The position numbers and the translations under genes are program-made. Under the pieces are notes generated by a model, which saw only the letters and a program-made list of their open reading frames with translations, was not told the origin of the DNA and did not search any database. A DNA stretch of 41,836 nt from Pseudomonadota bacterium (GTDB lineage Bacteria > Pseudomonadota > Gammaproteobacteria > Steroidobacterales > JBCBZW01): NCBI GenBank assembly GCA_039193195.1, contig JBCCWS010000052.1, forward strand, positions 1 through 41,836. Reading direction: 5' to 3'. This document shows positions 41,742 through 41,836 of this stretch, piece by piece (the first letter of the stretch is position 1; each line of letters begins with the position of its first letter).

Positions 41742-41836
41742 AGTGGGCCGCTTGGTAAATGAGGTGACGCTCAGCGAGTAGCACGGGCGCCATCGCGGCG
41801 TTGCATCGCTTGCCAATGGCGATGCCATTGGCTGCG
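41742..41836. mobile_element. MITE-like repeat, copy 2 (shorter form, runs off the right edge)
   Basis: The first 51 bases (41742-41792) match the left end of copy 1 at 24273-24323 with two differences. The sequence then jumps to 41794-41836, which matches copy 1 from about 24429 to 24472 with two differences, one of them a missing base. The 105 bases at 24324-24428 of copy 1 are absent. The hairpin GCCAATGGC-GAT-GCCATTGGC at 41812-41832 is a perfect 9-bp stem where copy 1 has a T-G wobble. Same orientation as copy 1; the right terminal repeat is outside the window. Confidence 0.8.

Noticed and set aside
1-41836. CRISPR arrays, tRNA, rRNA and riboswitches
   Set aside because: I saw no regularly spaced direct repeats, no tRNA-like cloverleaf and no recognisable riboswitch core by reading; a covariance-model scan would be needed to exclude them.

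Overview
The window is high-GC DNA with dense genes, mostly on the minus strand, strong GC preference at third codon positions and ordinary Shine-Dalgarno sites. Gram-negative features abound: Sec, Tat and lipoprotein signals, an RND efflux pump with its periplasmic adaptor, an outer-membrane barrel, a PEP-CTERM-type surface protein, a GGDEF protein and a CadC-type regulator. Together with TrmO and GlsA this suggests a proteobacterium, most likely an environmental gammaproteobacterium. That placement is inference; no rRNA or tRNA gene is visible.

Layout, left to right. 1-99 holds the 5' end of an IS630-type transposase running off the edge. 235-930 encodes a PEP-CTERM-like exported protein behind a near-consensus sigma-54 promoter (981-994). 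1088-3259 is a TPR-GGDEF diguanylate cyclase. 3346-7960 is a minus-strand group of two Fe(II)/2-oxoglutarate oxygenases (a PhyH-like one broken by a frameshift, and a TauD-like one) and a Tat-exported FAD amine-oxidase-like protein. 8093-13478 has a small exported protein, a 1299-residue beta-propeller/crystallin/Ig-like surface protein and a small PilZ-like protein. 13746-18880 is a tight three-gene operon: exported S9 peptidase, amino-acid permease, and an aldo/keto reductase fused to a Rid domain. 18948-23743 holds a VOC protein, a VCBS lipoprotein, a TPR-SnoaL-like protein and an outer-membrane barrel.

24273-24538 is a MITE-like element with 18-bp perfect terminal inverted repeats and nested hairpins. 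It abuts the stop codon of an RND pump operon (24537-28927). A second, shorter version of the same repeat starts at 41742 and runs off the right edge. Between them lie two small exported unknowns, a membrane MutS-like ATPase, glutaminase, a duplicated-domain secreted protein, an M3 oligopeptidase lipoprotein, a frameshifted TerB-like gene, TrmO, and an S41 protease divergent from a winged-helix/TM/TPR regulator. A decayed gene lies next to the right-hand repeat.

Themes: peptide and amino-acid scavenging (S9, S41 and M3 peptidases, permease, glutaminase), envelope and surface functions, and c-di-GMP signalling. The observations most worth checking are the structured repeat family, the sigma-54/PEP-CTERM unit, the AKR-Rid fusion operon and the oxygenase/FAD-oxidase group. 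Two conserved genes each carry a single frameshift, which may be real or may be sequencing error.
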